In this document: piece after piece, positions 1-6,818 of the stretch
How the letters are laid out: each line of letters starts with the position of its first letter
Numbering within the stretch: position 1 is the stretch's first letter
From: Peptostreptococcaceae bacterium
Lineage (GTDB): Bacteria; Bacillota_A; Clostridia; Peptostreptococcales; Acidaminobacteraceae
Direction: 5' to 3'
DNA: 11,194 nucleotides
Assembly (NCBI GenBank): GCA_013619035.1
Contig: JABXKX010000626.1
Span: 1-11,194, forward strand
Notes under the pieces: generated by a model
The model's database searches: none
What the model was told of the DNA's origin: nothing
What the model saw: the letters and a program-made list of their open reading frames with translations, nothing else
Program-made: the position numbers and the translations under genes

Positions 1-9
1 ATTATTTAG

Positions 10-48
10 TTGACAGACTTAAGAAATTAATTTAAGATATATTATAAT
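10..48 (+). promoter_or_regulatory. Probable sigma-A promoter of the tyrS transcription unit
   Basis: A perfect TTGACA lies at 10-15. After a 17-base spacer comes TAAGAT (33-38), a fair -10 match. A perfect TATAAT at 43-48 is too far from this -35 to use it but could be an alternative -10 element. Either choice starts transcription just before the T-box leader. Which -10 is used cannot be decided from the sequence. Confidence 0.6.
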
Positions 49-60
49 TAAATATAAACG

Positions 61-275
61 TTGAAGAACAGAAGTAATATGATGGTAACGGATGTAGAGA
101 GTCACTGGTTGTTGAAAAGTGAACAGGTCATCATATGAACATACGGGTTTGGAGTTTTAATAGGAAACTATTACGTATGATACGCGTTAAGTATTTAAGA
201 GGAAACTATATGTTTCGAATTAAGGTGGTACCACGAGTTTTTCGTCCTTTGGGATGAGGAACTCTTTTTGTTTTT
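61..275 (+). promoter_or_regulatory. T-box riboswitch, tyrosine-specific, with terminator
   Basis: The leader binds uncharged tRNA-Tyr and then allows transcription of tyrS. Stem I contains an 8-bp helix (77-84 with 129-136) and a distal hairpin (102-106 with 118-122). Just 3' of the first helix lies the bulge GAACATACG, whose TAC at 142-144 fits a tyrosine specifier codon. A hairpin with a GAAA loop follows at 159-172. The T-box core AAGGTGGTACCACG is at 222-235. Its TGGT (226-229) would pair with an ACCA tRNA end, which fits the A discriminator of tRNA-Tyr. In the antiterminator, AAGG (222-225) pairs with CCTT (246-249) and ACGA (233-236) with TCGT (242-245), leaving the TGGTACC bulge. The competing terminator is a 13-bp hairpin (235-247 with 252-264) followed by T5-G-T5. 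The exact 5' limit of stem I is uncertain. Confidence 0.95.
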
Positions 276-300
276 GTATAAACTATAAAGGAGTGATCAA

Positions 301-1524
301 ATGAGCGTATTTGAAGTTTTAAAAGAAAGAGGCTTTATCGAGCAAATTACACATGAAGACGAAGTAATTTCGTTACTTGAAAAAGAAAAGGTAAAGTTTT
401 ATATTGGTTTTGATCCTACTGCTGACTCTCTACATGTTGGTCACTTCATTCAAGTGATTGTTATGATGCATATGCAACAAGCGGGTCACGTACCAATTGC
501 ATTAATTGGTGGTGGAACAGCTAAGATAGGAGATCCATCAGGTAAAACTGATATGAGAAAAATGTTAACAAATGAAATCATTGAGTCAAATGGTGAAAAG
601 ATGTTAAACCAAATGAGAAAATACATCACATTAGATGGTGAAGCTGGTATCCCTGCAAATAACGCAGACTGGTTAGACAACCTTAACTATGTATCATTCT
701 TAAGAGAGATTGGTAGTAAGTTTAATGTTAATAAAATGTTAGCAGCTGAATGTTTCAAACAAAGACTTGAAACAGGTTTATCATTCTTAGAATTTAACTA
801 CATGATCATGCAGGGTTATGATTTCTTAGAATTAAATAGAAGATACGATTGTAAGATGCAATTAGGTGGTAATGATCAATGGTCAAATATTATTGCAGGT
901 GTTAATCTTTGTAGAAAATCAGATCAAAAAGATGTATACGGTTTAACATTTAAATTGCTGACGACTTCTGCTGGTATTAAAATGGGTAAAACTGAAAAAG
1001 GTGCTGTATGGATTAATCCAGAGAAAACATCACCATATGAGATGTTCCAATACTTTAGAAATGTAGATGATGCAGATGTTGAAAACTGTTTATCACTTCT
1101 TACATTCTTACCAATGGATGAAGTAAGAAGATTAGGCGCATTAGAAGGTGCTGAAATAAATAAGGCAAAAGAAATATTAGCATTTGAATTTACAAAGTTA
1201 GTTCATGGTGAAGAAGAAGCTAAGAAAGCATTAGAAGCAACTAAAGCATTATTTGCTGGTGGTGGTGTAAGTGCTAATGTCCCTTCAACTGAAATGGATA
1301 AATCTTTATTTGAAGATGGCAAAGAGTTGTTAGAAGTTATGGTAGAGTTAGGCCTTCTTAAATCTAAAGGTGAAGGTAAAAGACTGGCTCAACAAAATGG
1401 TATTTCTTTAAATGATAAGAAAGTAACAGAGCCGTTCTACAAGTTGACGTTAGAAGATTTTGAAGATGGCAAAGCTATGATTAAAAAAGGTAAAAAAGTA
1501 TACCATCAAATCGAGTTAGTATAA
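301..1524 (+). CDS. tyrS: Tyrosyl-tRNA synthetase
   Basis: This cytoplasmic class I aminoacyl-tRNA synthetase charges tRNA-Tyr with tyrosine using ATP. The 407 residues are normal for bacterial TyrRS. The Rossmann-fold catalytic domain carries the HIGH-type motif HVGH (residues 45-48) after YIGFDPT, the tyrosine-site segments YMIMQGYD (about 167-174) and GGNDQW (189-194), and the KMSKS-type loop KMGKT (227-231). The C-terminal part (about 340-400) is an S4-like RNA-binding domain. The start at 301 has an AAAGGAG ribosome site about 8 bases upstream. The gene follows a T-box with a tyrosine specifier, so expression should rise when tRNA-Tyr is uncharged. Its TAA stop shares a base with the ATG of the next gene. 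All expected motifs are intact, and the identification is secure. Confidence 0.97.
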   Translation: MSVFEVLKERGFIEQITHEDEVISLLEKEKVKFYIGFDPTADSLHVGHFIQVIVMMHMQQAGHVPIALIGGGTAKIGDPSGKTDMRKMLTNEIIESNGEKMLNQMRKYITLDGEAGIPANNADWLDNLNYVSFLREIGSKFNVNKMLAAECFKQRLETGLSFLEFNYMIMQGYDFLELNRRYDCKMQLGGNDQWSNIIAGVNLCRKSDQKDVYGLTFKLLTTSAGIKMGKTEKGAVWINPEKTSPYEMFQYFRNVDDADVENCLSLLTFLPMDEVRRLGALEGAEINKAKEILAFEFTKLVHGEEEAKKALEATKALFAGGGVSANVPSTEMDKSLFEDGKELLEVMVELGLLKSKGEGKRLAQQNGISLNDKKVTEPFYKLTLEDFEDGKAMIKKGKKVYHQIELV

Positions 1525-1934
1525 TGATTGCAAAGGTACTCGGTATAAAGGTTTCAATAGAAAAAGGCAAAGATCGTATCGAGGTAAAAGAAGGGGTTCT
1601 TCTCGAAAACTATGGTCTAAAGGGCGATGCATACTCTAAACCTGGTGATAGAGAGGTTTGTTTGATGTCTGTTAAGACAAAAGAACAGCTGATAGATTAT
1701 CAAGAAGGTTTATGTATTCAAAGATTTATTGAAACGATTTTGATTGATTTAGATCCTCGTGGTATATCTGTTGGTGATGTACTTGAACTTGGAGAAGCTG
1801 AAGTTTTGATAACCAAAAAAGGGAAACGTTGTTTTCCTGAATGTGCATTGATACAAAGTAAAAGAACTTGTCCTTTGGTGGCGGAACCGTTATTTGGTAA
1901 AGTACTAAAAGGTGGGAAAATAGAGATTAATTAA
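1524..1934 (+). CDS. Small MOSC-domain protein
   Basis: The 136-residue protein is essentially one MOSC domain, the fold shared with the C-terminal domain of molybdenum-cofactor sulfurase. Family-like segments are GLKGDAYSKPGDREVCLMS (about 31-49), RFIETILIDLDP (67-78), the cysteine-bearing stretch GKRCFPECALI (C103, C107) continuing to C116, and the ending FGKVLKGGKI (124-133). In the short MOSC proteins I know, the corresponding stretch is usually GK-CH--C with a later G-C-MP; here the histidine is Phe and MP is replaced by PL. MOSC proteins are thought to handle reactive sulfur or molybdenum cofactor, but the substrate of these stand-alone forms is not established. The ATG overlaps the tyrS stop (TAATG), indicating translational coupling and shared T-box control. 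No molybdenum-cofactor gene is nearby. Confidence 0.85.
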   Translation: MIAKVLGIKVSIEKGKDRIEVKEGVLLENYGLKGDAYSKPGDREVCLMSVKTKEQLIDYQEGLCIQRFIETILIDLDPRGISVGDVLELGEAEVLITKKGKRCFPECALIQSKRTCPLVAEPLFGKVLKGGKIEIN

Positions 1935-1967
1935 TATCATATTAAGAGTATTAACATAGCATTATTT

Positions 1968-2004
1968 AAACCTGTAAACATAGATGTTTACAGGTTTTCT
2001 TTAT
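1968..2004 (+). terminator. Intrinsic terminator of tyrS-MOSC operon
   Basis: There is a perfect 13-bp stem, 1968-1980 with 1985-1997, closed by the four-base loop TAGA and followed by a T-rich run (TTTTCTTTATAT). It lies 34 bases after the MOSC stop codon. The stem is nearly symmetric, with A-rich sequence on its 5' side, so some activity on the opposite strand is possible, but no gene reads in that direction here. Confidence 0.9.
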
Positions 2005-2044
2005 ATATTAGTAAGTGAAGAATCAAGCCTCCAAAAAATAACAA

Positions 2045-2104
2045 TGCAATATATAGTTGACATGATGCAATGTATATATTACACTTGCAATATAAAAGTT
2101 GCAA
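2045..2104 (+). promoter_or_regulatory. Promoter with phased TGCAAT direct repeats (putative operator)
   Basis: TTGACA (2057-2062), a 17-base spacer and TACACT (2080-2085) form a plausible sigma-A promoter, giving a leader of roughly 25 bases before the regulator gene. Three direct repeats of the form TGCAATRTATA start at 2045, 2066 and 2086, spaced 21 and 20 bases apart (two helical turns). They lie before the -35, inside the spacer and directly after the -10. A further TTGCAA is at 2099-2104. The placement suggests an operator, most simply for autoregulation by the XRE protein encoded next. The binding protein is inferred. Confidence 0.6.
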
Positions 2105-2115
2105 GGGAGGCGTTT

Positions 2116-2322
2116 ATGCCAATTAATAAAATTAAGTTAAGAAGGATGGAATTGGATATGACTCAAGGTGATTTAGCGAAAGCTGTAGGTGTCACAAGAC
2201 AAACTATCGGATTGATTGAATCAGGCAAATACAATCCAACTCTAAGTCTTTGTATTAATATTGCAAAGAAGTTAGGAAAAACTTTAGACGAATTATTTTG
2301 GGAGGCAGGTCATGAAGAATAA
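2116..2322 (+). CDS. Small XRE-family transcriptional regulator
   Basis: The 68-residue cytoplasmic DNA-binding protein consists of a single Cro/CI-type helix-turn-helix. The segment [20 protein letters not shown] (about 15-34) is the HTH, followed by the family-typical [28 protein letters not shown]. It resembles the short YozG-like regulators that are often paired with a small membrane protein. The ATG at 2116 is chosen because AAGGGAGG sits 5 bases upstream and the XRE domain starts directly after it. The frame is open upstream to an ATG at 1984, but that would extend through the terminator stem and the promoter. The gene overlaps the next by 11 bases. Phased repeats in its promoter suggest autoregulation, which is inferred. 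Confidence 0.9.
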   Translation: MPINKIKLRRMELDMTQGDLAKAVGVTRQTIGLIESGKYNPTLSLCINIAKKLGKTLDELFWEAGHEE

Positions 2323-2740
2323 AAAGTTCAAAATGCTCAATTATTATAAAGTCGTAGGTGCTTTACTTTACGTCATTGGATTAACTATAATCACTATGAA
2401 TAAACTCGCACCTGATGTGCTGGGACATGACTTTTTCAGCGGTTTTGGAACAGGTTTACTTATTGTAGCAATCGGTTTATCAGTTATATACTTAATCAAA
2501 CGAAAAGATAAAGAGTTTGTAGAGGATCTAGAAGCCTCAGTTCATGATGAAAGAGTCATCAAAGAAAAAGTTGAGACAAAAGCAATTTTGCTCCATATCC
2601 TAATTGCTGAATTAGTCATTATGGTGACAATATCTGTGTTCTATGAATTTGAGTTCTCCATAGGTGGTACGATCATGTTATATACATATATATTGTCTTT
2701 TGCAATTGTAAAAGTATATAGAAAGCTAAGAAAAAAATAA
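2312..2740 (+). CDS. Four-helix integral membrane protein paired with XRE regulator
   Basis: The 142-residue protein has a basic N-terminus (KNKKFK) and four predicted membrane helices at about 12-30, 44-62, 90-111 and 117-135, ending in a basic tail (KVYRKLRKK). The loop between helices 2 and 3 is highly charged and contains [16 protein letters not shown], reminiscent of the DERV..I..KA loop of DUF2178 membrane proteins, but I cannot confirm that family. The gene overlaps the regulator gene by 11 bases and has GGGAGG (2300-2305) inside it as ribosome site, so the two are translated as a pair. XRE plus small membrane protein pairs are common in Bacillota. They may sense membrane state or control regulator activity, but the function is unknown. 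The NatAB-like exporter lies just downstream. Confidence 0.8.
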   Translation: MKNKKFKMLNYYKVVGALLYVIGLTIITMNKLAPDVLGHDFFSGFGTGLLIVAIGLSVIYLIKRKDKEFVEDLEASVHDERVIKEKVETKAILLHILIAELVIMVTISVFYEFEFSIGGTIMLYTYILSFAIVKVYRKLRKK

Positions 2741-2747
2741 TAAAACG

Positions 2748-2777
2748 TGGACAATTAACTCAGTCGGTTATTATAAA
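2748..2777 (+). promoter_or_regulatory. Possible promoter for the natAB-like operon
   Basis: TGGACA (2748-2753), an 18-base spacer and TATAAA (2772-2777) give a reasonable sigma-A promoter starting 8 bases after the preceding stop codon. The leader to the next start would be about 55 bases. No terminator separates the upstream membrane protein gene, so readthrough from the XRE promoter is also possible. Confidence 0.4.
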
Positions 2778-2838
2778 AAATACCATGAGAATATTGTATA
2801 TTTGAAATACAGTTTATATGAAGCAATAGGAGGTAAAA

Positions 2839-3609
2839 ATGGTTGAAGTAAAGAATTTAAAAAAGATATTTAAACTGAATAAAAAACAAATGAAAAAAGA
2901 TCAATCCTCTTCATCGGTAAAGGTAGCAGTTGATGATATTACTTTTACAGCTAAGCCAGGTGAAATATTTGGATTGTTAGGTCCTAATGGGGCCGGTAAA
3001 ACAACAACTCTGAGATGTATATCAACATTGATTAAACCGACTGAAGGTAAAGTTTATGTTTTGGGTTTAGAGAATCAGAAAAAATCGACGGATGTTAGAA
3101 GTAAAATTGCTTTTTTAACAAATGAACTGAAATTAGACACTCATTTTACGGCAAGTGATACCATTAAATATTTTGGTGAACTTCATAGTATGCCATTAAA
3201 AGAAATTGAATCTAGAAGAGATGAATTATTTGATTACTTTGGTATCAGTGAGTTTGCTACTAGAAAGATTTCAGAGTTTTCAACGGGTATGAAACAAAAA
3301 TTATCTATAGCAGTAAGTTTGATTCATAATCCTGATGTCATTATATTTGATGAACCTACAAATGGATTAGATATTATTACAGCGAGAGCGGTAACCGATT
3401 ATTTGTTAAAATTAAGAAATGAAGGTAAGGTTGTTATTGTATCTACTCATATTATGACAGTAGCAGAAAAATTATGTGATCAAATCGGAATTATTATAGA
3501 TGGGAAATTAGTTGCAAATGGTGATTTAGAGACTATTTTAAAAGAGTCTAATACAACTGATTTAGAGGATGCTTTCTTTAAACATTACTCTGATGTGAAA
3601 GGAGTATAA
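2839..3609 (+). CDS. natA: ABC transporter ATP-binding protein, NatA-like
   Basis: The 256-residue ATPase powers an export complex with the permease encoded next. The Walker A motif GPNGAGKTT is at 48-56, the signature region FSTGMKQK at 147-154, Walker B VIIFDE at 167-172 followed by PTNGLD, and the switch histidine in STHIM at H204. All catalytic residues are present. STGM instead of LSGGQ is usual for NatA-like proteins. A short charged segment (about 14-27, KKQMKKDQSSSS) separates the first strand from the rest of the domain. NatA/NatB of Bacillus subtilis exports sodium, but many relatives carry other or unknown substrates, so the name shows family rather than proven substrate. GGAGG lies just before the ATG. 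The permease gene starts 2 bases after the stop codon. Confidence 0.88.
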   Translation: MVEVKNLKKIFKLNKKQMKKDQSSSSVKVAVDDITFTAKPGEIFGLLGPNGAGKTTTLRCISTLIKPTEGKVYVLGLENQKKSTDVRSKIAFLTNELKLDTHFTASDTIKYFGELHSMPLKEIESRRDELFDYFGISEFATRKISEFSTGMKQKLSIAVSLIHNPDVIIFDEPTNGLDIITARAVTDYLLKLRNEGKVVIVSTHIMTVAEKLCDQIGIIIDGKLVANGDLETILKESNTTDLEDAFFKHYSDVKGV

Positions 3610-3611
3610 AG

Positions 3612-4811
3612 ATGGATAAAAGATTATTAACCGTTGTAAAAAAAGAACTTAAAAGGATTTTTACTGATAGAAGATTAATATTTACAGTGATTATCTTGCC
3701 TGCATTAAGTATTTTTATCATGTACAGTTTAATGGGCAATGTCATGACAACAATGATAGATGATGTGGAACTTAATGTACCATCAATTGTTGCAGCTAAT
3801 GCGCCTGAAAGCTTTAAAGAGTTTGTATCTAAAGATAAAAGATATGACTTTACATATGTAGATGAGGCATCTGATACCTATAAAAATCAAATATTGGAAG
3901 CTGAAATTGAAATCTATATGATTTTTGATGAGCAGTTTGATGAGAAAGCAATGGCTTATGAAAAGCCTAATGTAAAGAGATATTATAATGGCATTGAGGA
4001 TTACTCGCAAGAAGCACGTTATAATATTGATAAAACACTAACCGATTTTGAGATGTTTATGTTGGGTCAAAGAATTGGCAATCCAGAGCATGTGGAAGTA
4101 TTTGATTTAAACAGAGGTGTGACAGACGATAAAATACAGGATGACAAAAAAGCAACTGGAAAAGGATTGGCAATATTATTTCCAATGTTGATAGCAATAT
4201 TCTTATTTAGTGGTGCTATGAGTGTTGGTCCTGATATGATTGCGGGTGAAAAAGAAAGAGGCACTATGGCCACGCTTCTATTAACACCAGTAAAACGTGA
4301 AACACTTGCAATGGGGAAAGTAATAGCACTCGGTATTGTGGCAATTGTAACTTCAGCGTCATCCTTCCTTGGCATTATTGCTTCCATGCCAAGTGCTGGA
4401 GAAATGTTTGCTAGTGATGGTATTGATATGGCTTCACTTCAATTTGTTTTAACGGATTATCTGTCACTGTTTGCGATTATGATTACTTTGGTGAGTGTTT
4501 ATGTTGCAGTGATTTGTATGGTTTCTATTATTTCTAAAACCATTAAAGAAGCCAATACATATATGGCTCCAATCTACATGGTGGTTATGATTTCTGGTTT
4601 CTCTACAATGTATACAACCGGTGAGATGGCAATGTGGAAATTTGGTATTCCAGTTTATGGATCAATCATTGCACTTAAGAAATTGTTTGCTTTTGAACTG
4701 ACACCAAACATGGTATTATTAACATGTGGCTCATCTATAATACTAGCAGGTATTTTAATTTACGCCATTAAAGTATTGTTTAACAGTGAGAAAGTTATGT
4801 TTAACGCATAA
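3612..4811 (+). CDS. natB: ABC-2 type permease, NatB-like
   Basis: This 399-residue integral membrane protein is the translocation subunit partnering the ATPase encoded immediately upstream. A first helix at about 21-42 is followed by a large extracytoplasmic domain (about 43-184). Further membrane helices lie at about 185-207, 236-260, 284-308, 316-335, 345-360 and 367-390. The cytoplasmic segment GEKERGTMATLLLTPVKRE (212-230) after the second helix is a hallmark of the NatB/ABC-2 family and contacts the ATPase. The length is close to that of B. subtilis NatB. The ribosome site GGAG overlaps the end of the ATPase gene, so the two are coupled. The substrate may be sodium, a drug or a peptide and cannot be read from the sequence. 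Confidence 0.87.
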   Translation: MDKRLLTVVKKELKRIFTDRRLIFTVIILPALSIFIMYSLMGNVMTTMIDDVELNVPSIVAANAPESFKEFVSKDKRYDFTYVDEASDTYKNQILEAEIEIYMIFDEQFDEKAMAYEKPNVKRYYNGIEDYSQEARYNIDKTLTDFEMFMLGQRIGNPEHVEVFDLNRGVTDDKIQDDKKATGKGLAILFPMLIAIFLFSGAMSVGPDMIAGEKERGTMATLLLTPVKRETLAMGKVIALGIVAIVTSASSFLGIIASMPSAGEMFASDGIDMASLQFVLTDYLSLFAIMITLVSVYVAVICMVSIISKTIKEANTYMAPIYMVVMISGFSTMYTTGEMAMWKFGIPVYGSIIALKKLFAFELTPNMVLLTCGSSIILAGILIYAIKVLFNSEKVMFNA

Positions 4812-4822
4812 ATGGAGGCAAA

Positions 4823-5446
4823 ATGAATTTTTTCAGTATATCAGCATTGGTCGTTGATAGAAAAGACTTAACCATATATGAAAAGATGTGTTGTGTTGTT
4901 TTAGCGAGATTTTTTCAGGATGAAACTCTTGAAGATATCACGATGGAGCAATTGGCAAAACATATGAGTGTAGAGGAGATTGTTGCAAAAGGTGCATTTT
5001 ATTCGCTTAGAGCGAAAGGTATTTTAGAATCTCTAGAGGCTGAGGTTAAGCCGGGTACAATTATAAAAGCTGAAGAAGTTCAAGCGGTACCAGAAGCTTC
5101 TGAAAATGAAGTTGTTTTGACATATGACCAAAAAGTTCTTAAGGTCTTTGAGATCATTGATGAAAAAATTAATGAAAGAGAAGCAAGAATTATCTTAAGC
5201 TTTGCAGGTAATGATCTTGAGAAAATTCGAGATAAATACAAAATAGCAAAAGCATCTCAATTCCAAGATAAGATTGAAGTTTTAATTCATGAACTTCAAA
5301 AGAAAGAACATGGTCGTATTATTAAAAAAGAAGAAATCATAGAAGAAGAAAAACCATTTAAGGAATTTGCATTTGAGGAAGAGGTTCAAAATACTCAGAT
5401 CAATACATATAAAATCAATTTAATGAAGAAATATGCAAAAAAATAA
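4823..5446 (+). CDS. Uncharacterised protein with winged-helix and DnaD-like architecture
   Basis: I do not firmly recognise this 207-residue soluble protein. Residues about 16-72 look like a winged helix: LTIYEKMCCVVLARF, then ITMEQLAKHMSVEEIVAKGAFYSLRAKGIL, the pattern seen in the N-terminal domain of DnaD-like and phage replication or plasmid proteins. A linker rich in Glu, Val and Pro (75-99) leads to a helical segment (about 102-162) that could match a DnaD/DnaB_2-type C-terminal domain. The tail is strongly acidic (EEIIEEEKPFKEFAFEEE) and ends in basic YKINLMKKYAKK. GGAGG (4814-4818) gives a good ribosome site 11 bases after the permease stop, so the gene is co-transcribed with the exporter, whose function gives no hint. 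A role as DNA-binding regulator or replication accessory is speculation. Confidence 0.75.
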   Translation: MNFFSISALVVDRKDLTIYEKMCCVVLARFFQDETLEDITMEQLAKHMSVEEIVAKGAFYSLRAKGILESLEAEVKPGTIIKAEEVQAVPEASENEVVLTYDQKVLKVFEIIDEKINEREARIILSFAGNDLEKIRDKYKIAKASQFQDKIEVLIHELQKKEHGRIIKKEEIIEEEKPFKEFAFEEEVQNTQINTYKINLMKKYAKK

Positions 5447-5456
5447 AAAATGCTTA

Positions 5457-5485
5457 TTGACATAGGGTAAAAATCACCCTATACT
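5457..5485 (+). promoter_or_regulatory. Strong sigma-A promoter of the methionine operon with inverted repeat in the spacer
   Basis: A perfect TTGACA (5457-5462), an exact 17-base spacer and TATACT (5480-5485) form the best promoter in the window. Transcription would begin about 14 bases before the SAM aptamer. The perfect 7-bp inverted repeat ATAGGGT (5462-5468) and ACCCTAT (5476-5482), separated by AAAAATC, fills the spacer and touches both promoter boxes. This is a typical repressor-site position. No T-run follows, so it does not read as a terminator of the upstream gene. Confidence 0.8.
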
Positions 5486-5504
5486 TAATTCAACAATTAC
5501 ATAG

Positions 5505-5601
5505 ACTTATCAAGAGTGATGGAGGGACTGGCCCTATGATATCCGGCAACCGCAGAAATGCATGGTGCTAAATCCAGCGGTGTAAACCGGAAGATGAGTG
5601 A
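5505..5601 (+). promoter_or_regulatory. SAM-I (S-box) riboswitch aptamer
   Basis: The conserved S-box segments are present in order: CTTATCAAGAG (5506-5516), GGAGGGACTGGCCC (5521-5534) with the kink-turn region after it, and CCGGCAACC (5543-5551). P1 pairs 5505-5511 with 5593-5599, with one G-U pair. P3 is a hairpin around the GAAA loop at 5555-5558 (ACC and GCA pairing with TGC and GGT). P4 is CGGT (5578-5581) with ACCG (5586-5589) around a GTAA loop. Binding S-adenosylmethionine stabilises P1 and turns off the downstream genes, which fits the methionine-synthesis genes that follow. Confidence 0.96.
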
Positions 5602-5648
5602 GAAAAGATAGCATATTTATACTCTCCTTTCCGGAGAGTATTTTTTTA
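5589..5648 (+). terminator. SAM riboswitch expression platform: terminator with competing antiterminator
   Basis: The terminator stem is ACTCTCC (5621-5627) with GGAGAGT (5633-5639), loop TTTCC, followed by A and seven or more T. A competing antiterminator can form from GGAAG (5589-5593) with TTTCC (5628-5632) and GAGT (5596-5599) with ACTC (5621-5624), separated by a small internal loop. It uses the 3' strand of P1, so aptamer and antiterminator exclude each other. High SAM should therefore terminate transcription. The antiterminator pairing was worked out by eye. Confidence 0.9.
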
Positions 5649-5668
5649 TATTAAAATAGGAGGCAACT

Positions 5669-6817
5669 ATGAGAACTTATGAAGAGATTAATGAGAAGAT
5701 TAAAGCAGGCACAGCAGTTGTTGTTACTGCTGAAGAAGTTGTAGATATTGTAAAGGAAATAGGCATTACAAATGCGACGAAGAAAATAGATGTGGTGACA
5801 ACTGCAACATTTGGACCGATGTGTTCGTCGGGAGCGTTTTTAAACTTTGGGCACACCAGTCCAGCGATTAGAATGGAAAAAGTGACATTAAATGATGTAC
5901 CGGCATCGGGGGGACTTGCAGCAGTAGATACATATATTGGTGCGACAGAAGAATCCAATGATAAAGGTTATGAATATGGTGGGGCGCATGTTATTTGTGA
6001 TTTAATAGCAGGCAAGTCTGTGGAACTGAAAGCAACTGGTAAAGGCACGGACTGTTATCCTAGAAAATCAGTAGAAAGATCGATTACTCTTGAGGATCTT
6101 AATGAAGCGTATATCTACAATCCTAGAAATTGTTATCAAAATTACGCAGCGGCAGCCAATACATCAGGTAGACCATTATATACTTATATGGGTACACTCC
6201 TTCCAAATGTCGGTGTGGTAACCTATTCTACAGCGGGTACACTCAGTCCACTTTTAAACGATCCATATTATAGAACCATTGGTATTGGCACAAGAATATT
6301 TATTGCTGGTGCTCAGGGCTATGTGGCTTGGCGAGGCACTCAGTTTAATTCCGCAGCAGAAAGAGATGAAAATGGTATTCCTAAAGGTACAGGTGGAACG
6401 CTCGCTCTAGTTGGTGATATGAAAGAAATGAGCAAAGAATTTATCGCACCTGCTGTTTATGAAAAATATGGGACCTCTTTATTTGTAGGTGTTGGCATTC
6501 CGATTCCAATTCTAGACGAAGACATGATGAAACAAGTATCCATTGGTAATGATAAATTAGAAACCAATGTTTTAGATTATTCGGTTTCCGATAAAGCAAA
6601 ACCCGTTTTAAAAAGAGTGACTTATGAAGCCTTACAATCCGGAAAAATTGAGATTGATGGTAAAGAAGTAAAAACAGCACCACTTGCGAGTTTATACAAA
6701 GCAAGACAAATAGCGGGTCTTTTAAAAGAACAGATAGAAAAAGGTGAATTTTATTTATCCAAACCAGTAGAACTCTTTGATACAAATAGTCAAACAAAGC
6801 CAATGGGAGGAAAATAA
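5669..6817 (+). CDS. Homocysteine biosynthesis protein, DUF39 family
   Basis: The 382-residue cytoplasmic protein belongs to DUF39, the family of Methanosarcina acetivorans MA1821, which with a NIL-ferredoxin partner makes homocysteine from aspartate semialdehyde and sulfide. Recognisable parts are the N-terminal RTYEEINEKI, TTATFGPMCSSG with C52, the NFGHTSPAI segment, GKGTDCYPRK with C129, NPRNCYQNYAAA with C155, and the glycine-rich GVGIPIPILDE stretch. C52 and C129 lie 77 residues apart, matching the spacing of the two essential cysteines I recall for MA1821 (54 and 131). They probably carry the sulfur as persulfide or thiol. AGGAGG lies 6 bases before the ATG. It is the first gene after the SAM riboswitch and ends one base before the NIL-ferredoxin gene. 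Family assignment is confident; the exact chemistry is still uncertain. Confidence 0.93.
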   Translation: MRTYEEINEKIKAGTAVVVTAEEVVDIVKEIGITNATKKIDVVTTATFGPMCSSGAFLNFGHTSPAIRMEKVTLNDVPASGGLAAVDTYIGATEESNDKGYEYGGAHVICDLIAGKSVELKATGKGTDCYPRKSVERSITLEDLNEAYIYNPRNCYQNYAAAANTSGRPLYTYMGTLLPNVGVVTYSTAGTLSPLLNDPYYRTIGIGTRIFIAGAQGYVAWRGTQFNSAAERDENGIPKGTGGTLALVGDMKEMSKEFIAPAVYEKYGTSLFVGVGIPIPILDEDMMKQVSIGNDKLETNVLDYSVSDKAKPVLKRVTYEALQSGKIEIDGKEVKTAPLASLYKARQIAGLLKEQIEKGEFYLSKPVELFDTNSQTKPMGGK

Positions 6818-6818
6818 G

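Noticed and set aside
147..154. Degenerate ABC signature (STGM, residues 147-154 of the ATPase at 2839-3609) as a sign of an inactive ATPase
   Set aside because: FSTGM/FSKGM variants are normal in NatA-like ATPases and all other catalytic motifs are intact. The coordinates given are residue numbers, not window bases.
1984..2115. N-terminal extension of the XRE gene from an ATG at 1984
   Set aside because: It would read through the terminator stem and the promoter repeats; a strong ribosome site sits directly before the ATG at 2116, where the domain begins.
4067..4387. 106-residue open frame on the minus strand inside the permease gene
   Set aside because: It is antisense to a clear membrane protein, lacks a ribosome site and family features, and is explained by the codon pattern of the real gene.
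5462..5482. Inverted repeat after the 4823-5446 gene as an intrinsic terminator
   Set aside because: The stem is only 7 bp with a 7-base loop and no T-run follows; its exact position between promoter boxes fits an operator better.
6441..6803. 120-residue open frame on the minus strand inside the DUF39 gene
   Set aside because: It is a shadow of the well-supported plus-strand gene, with a low-complexity leucine-rich product and no independent start signals.
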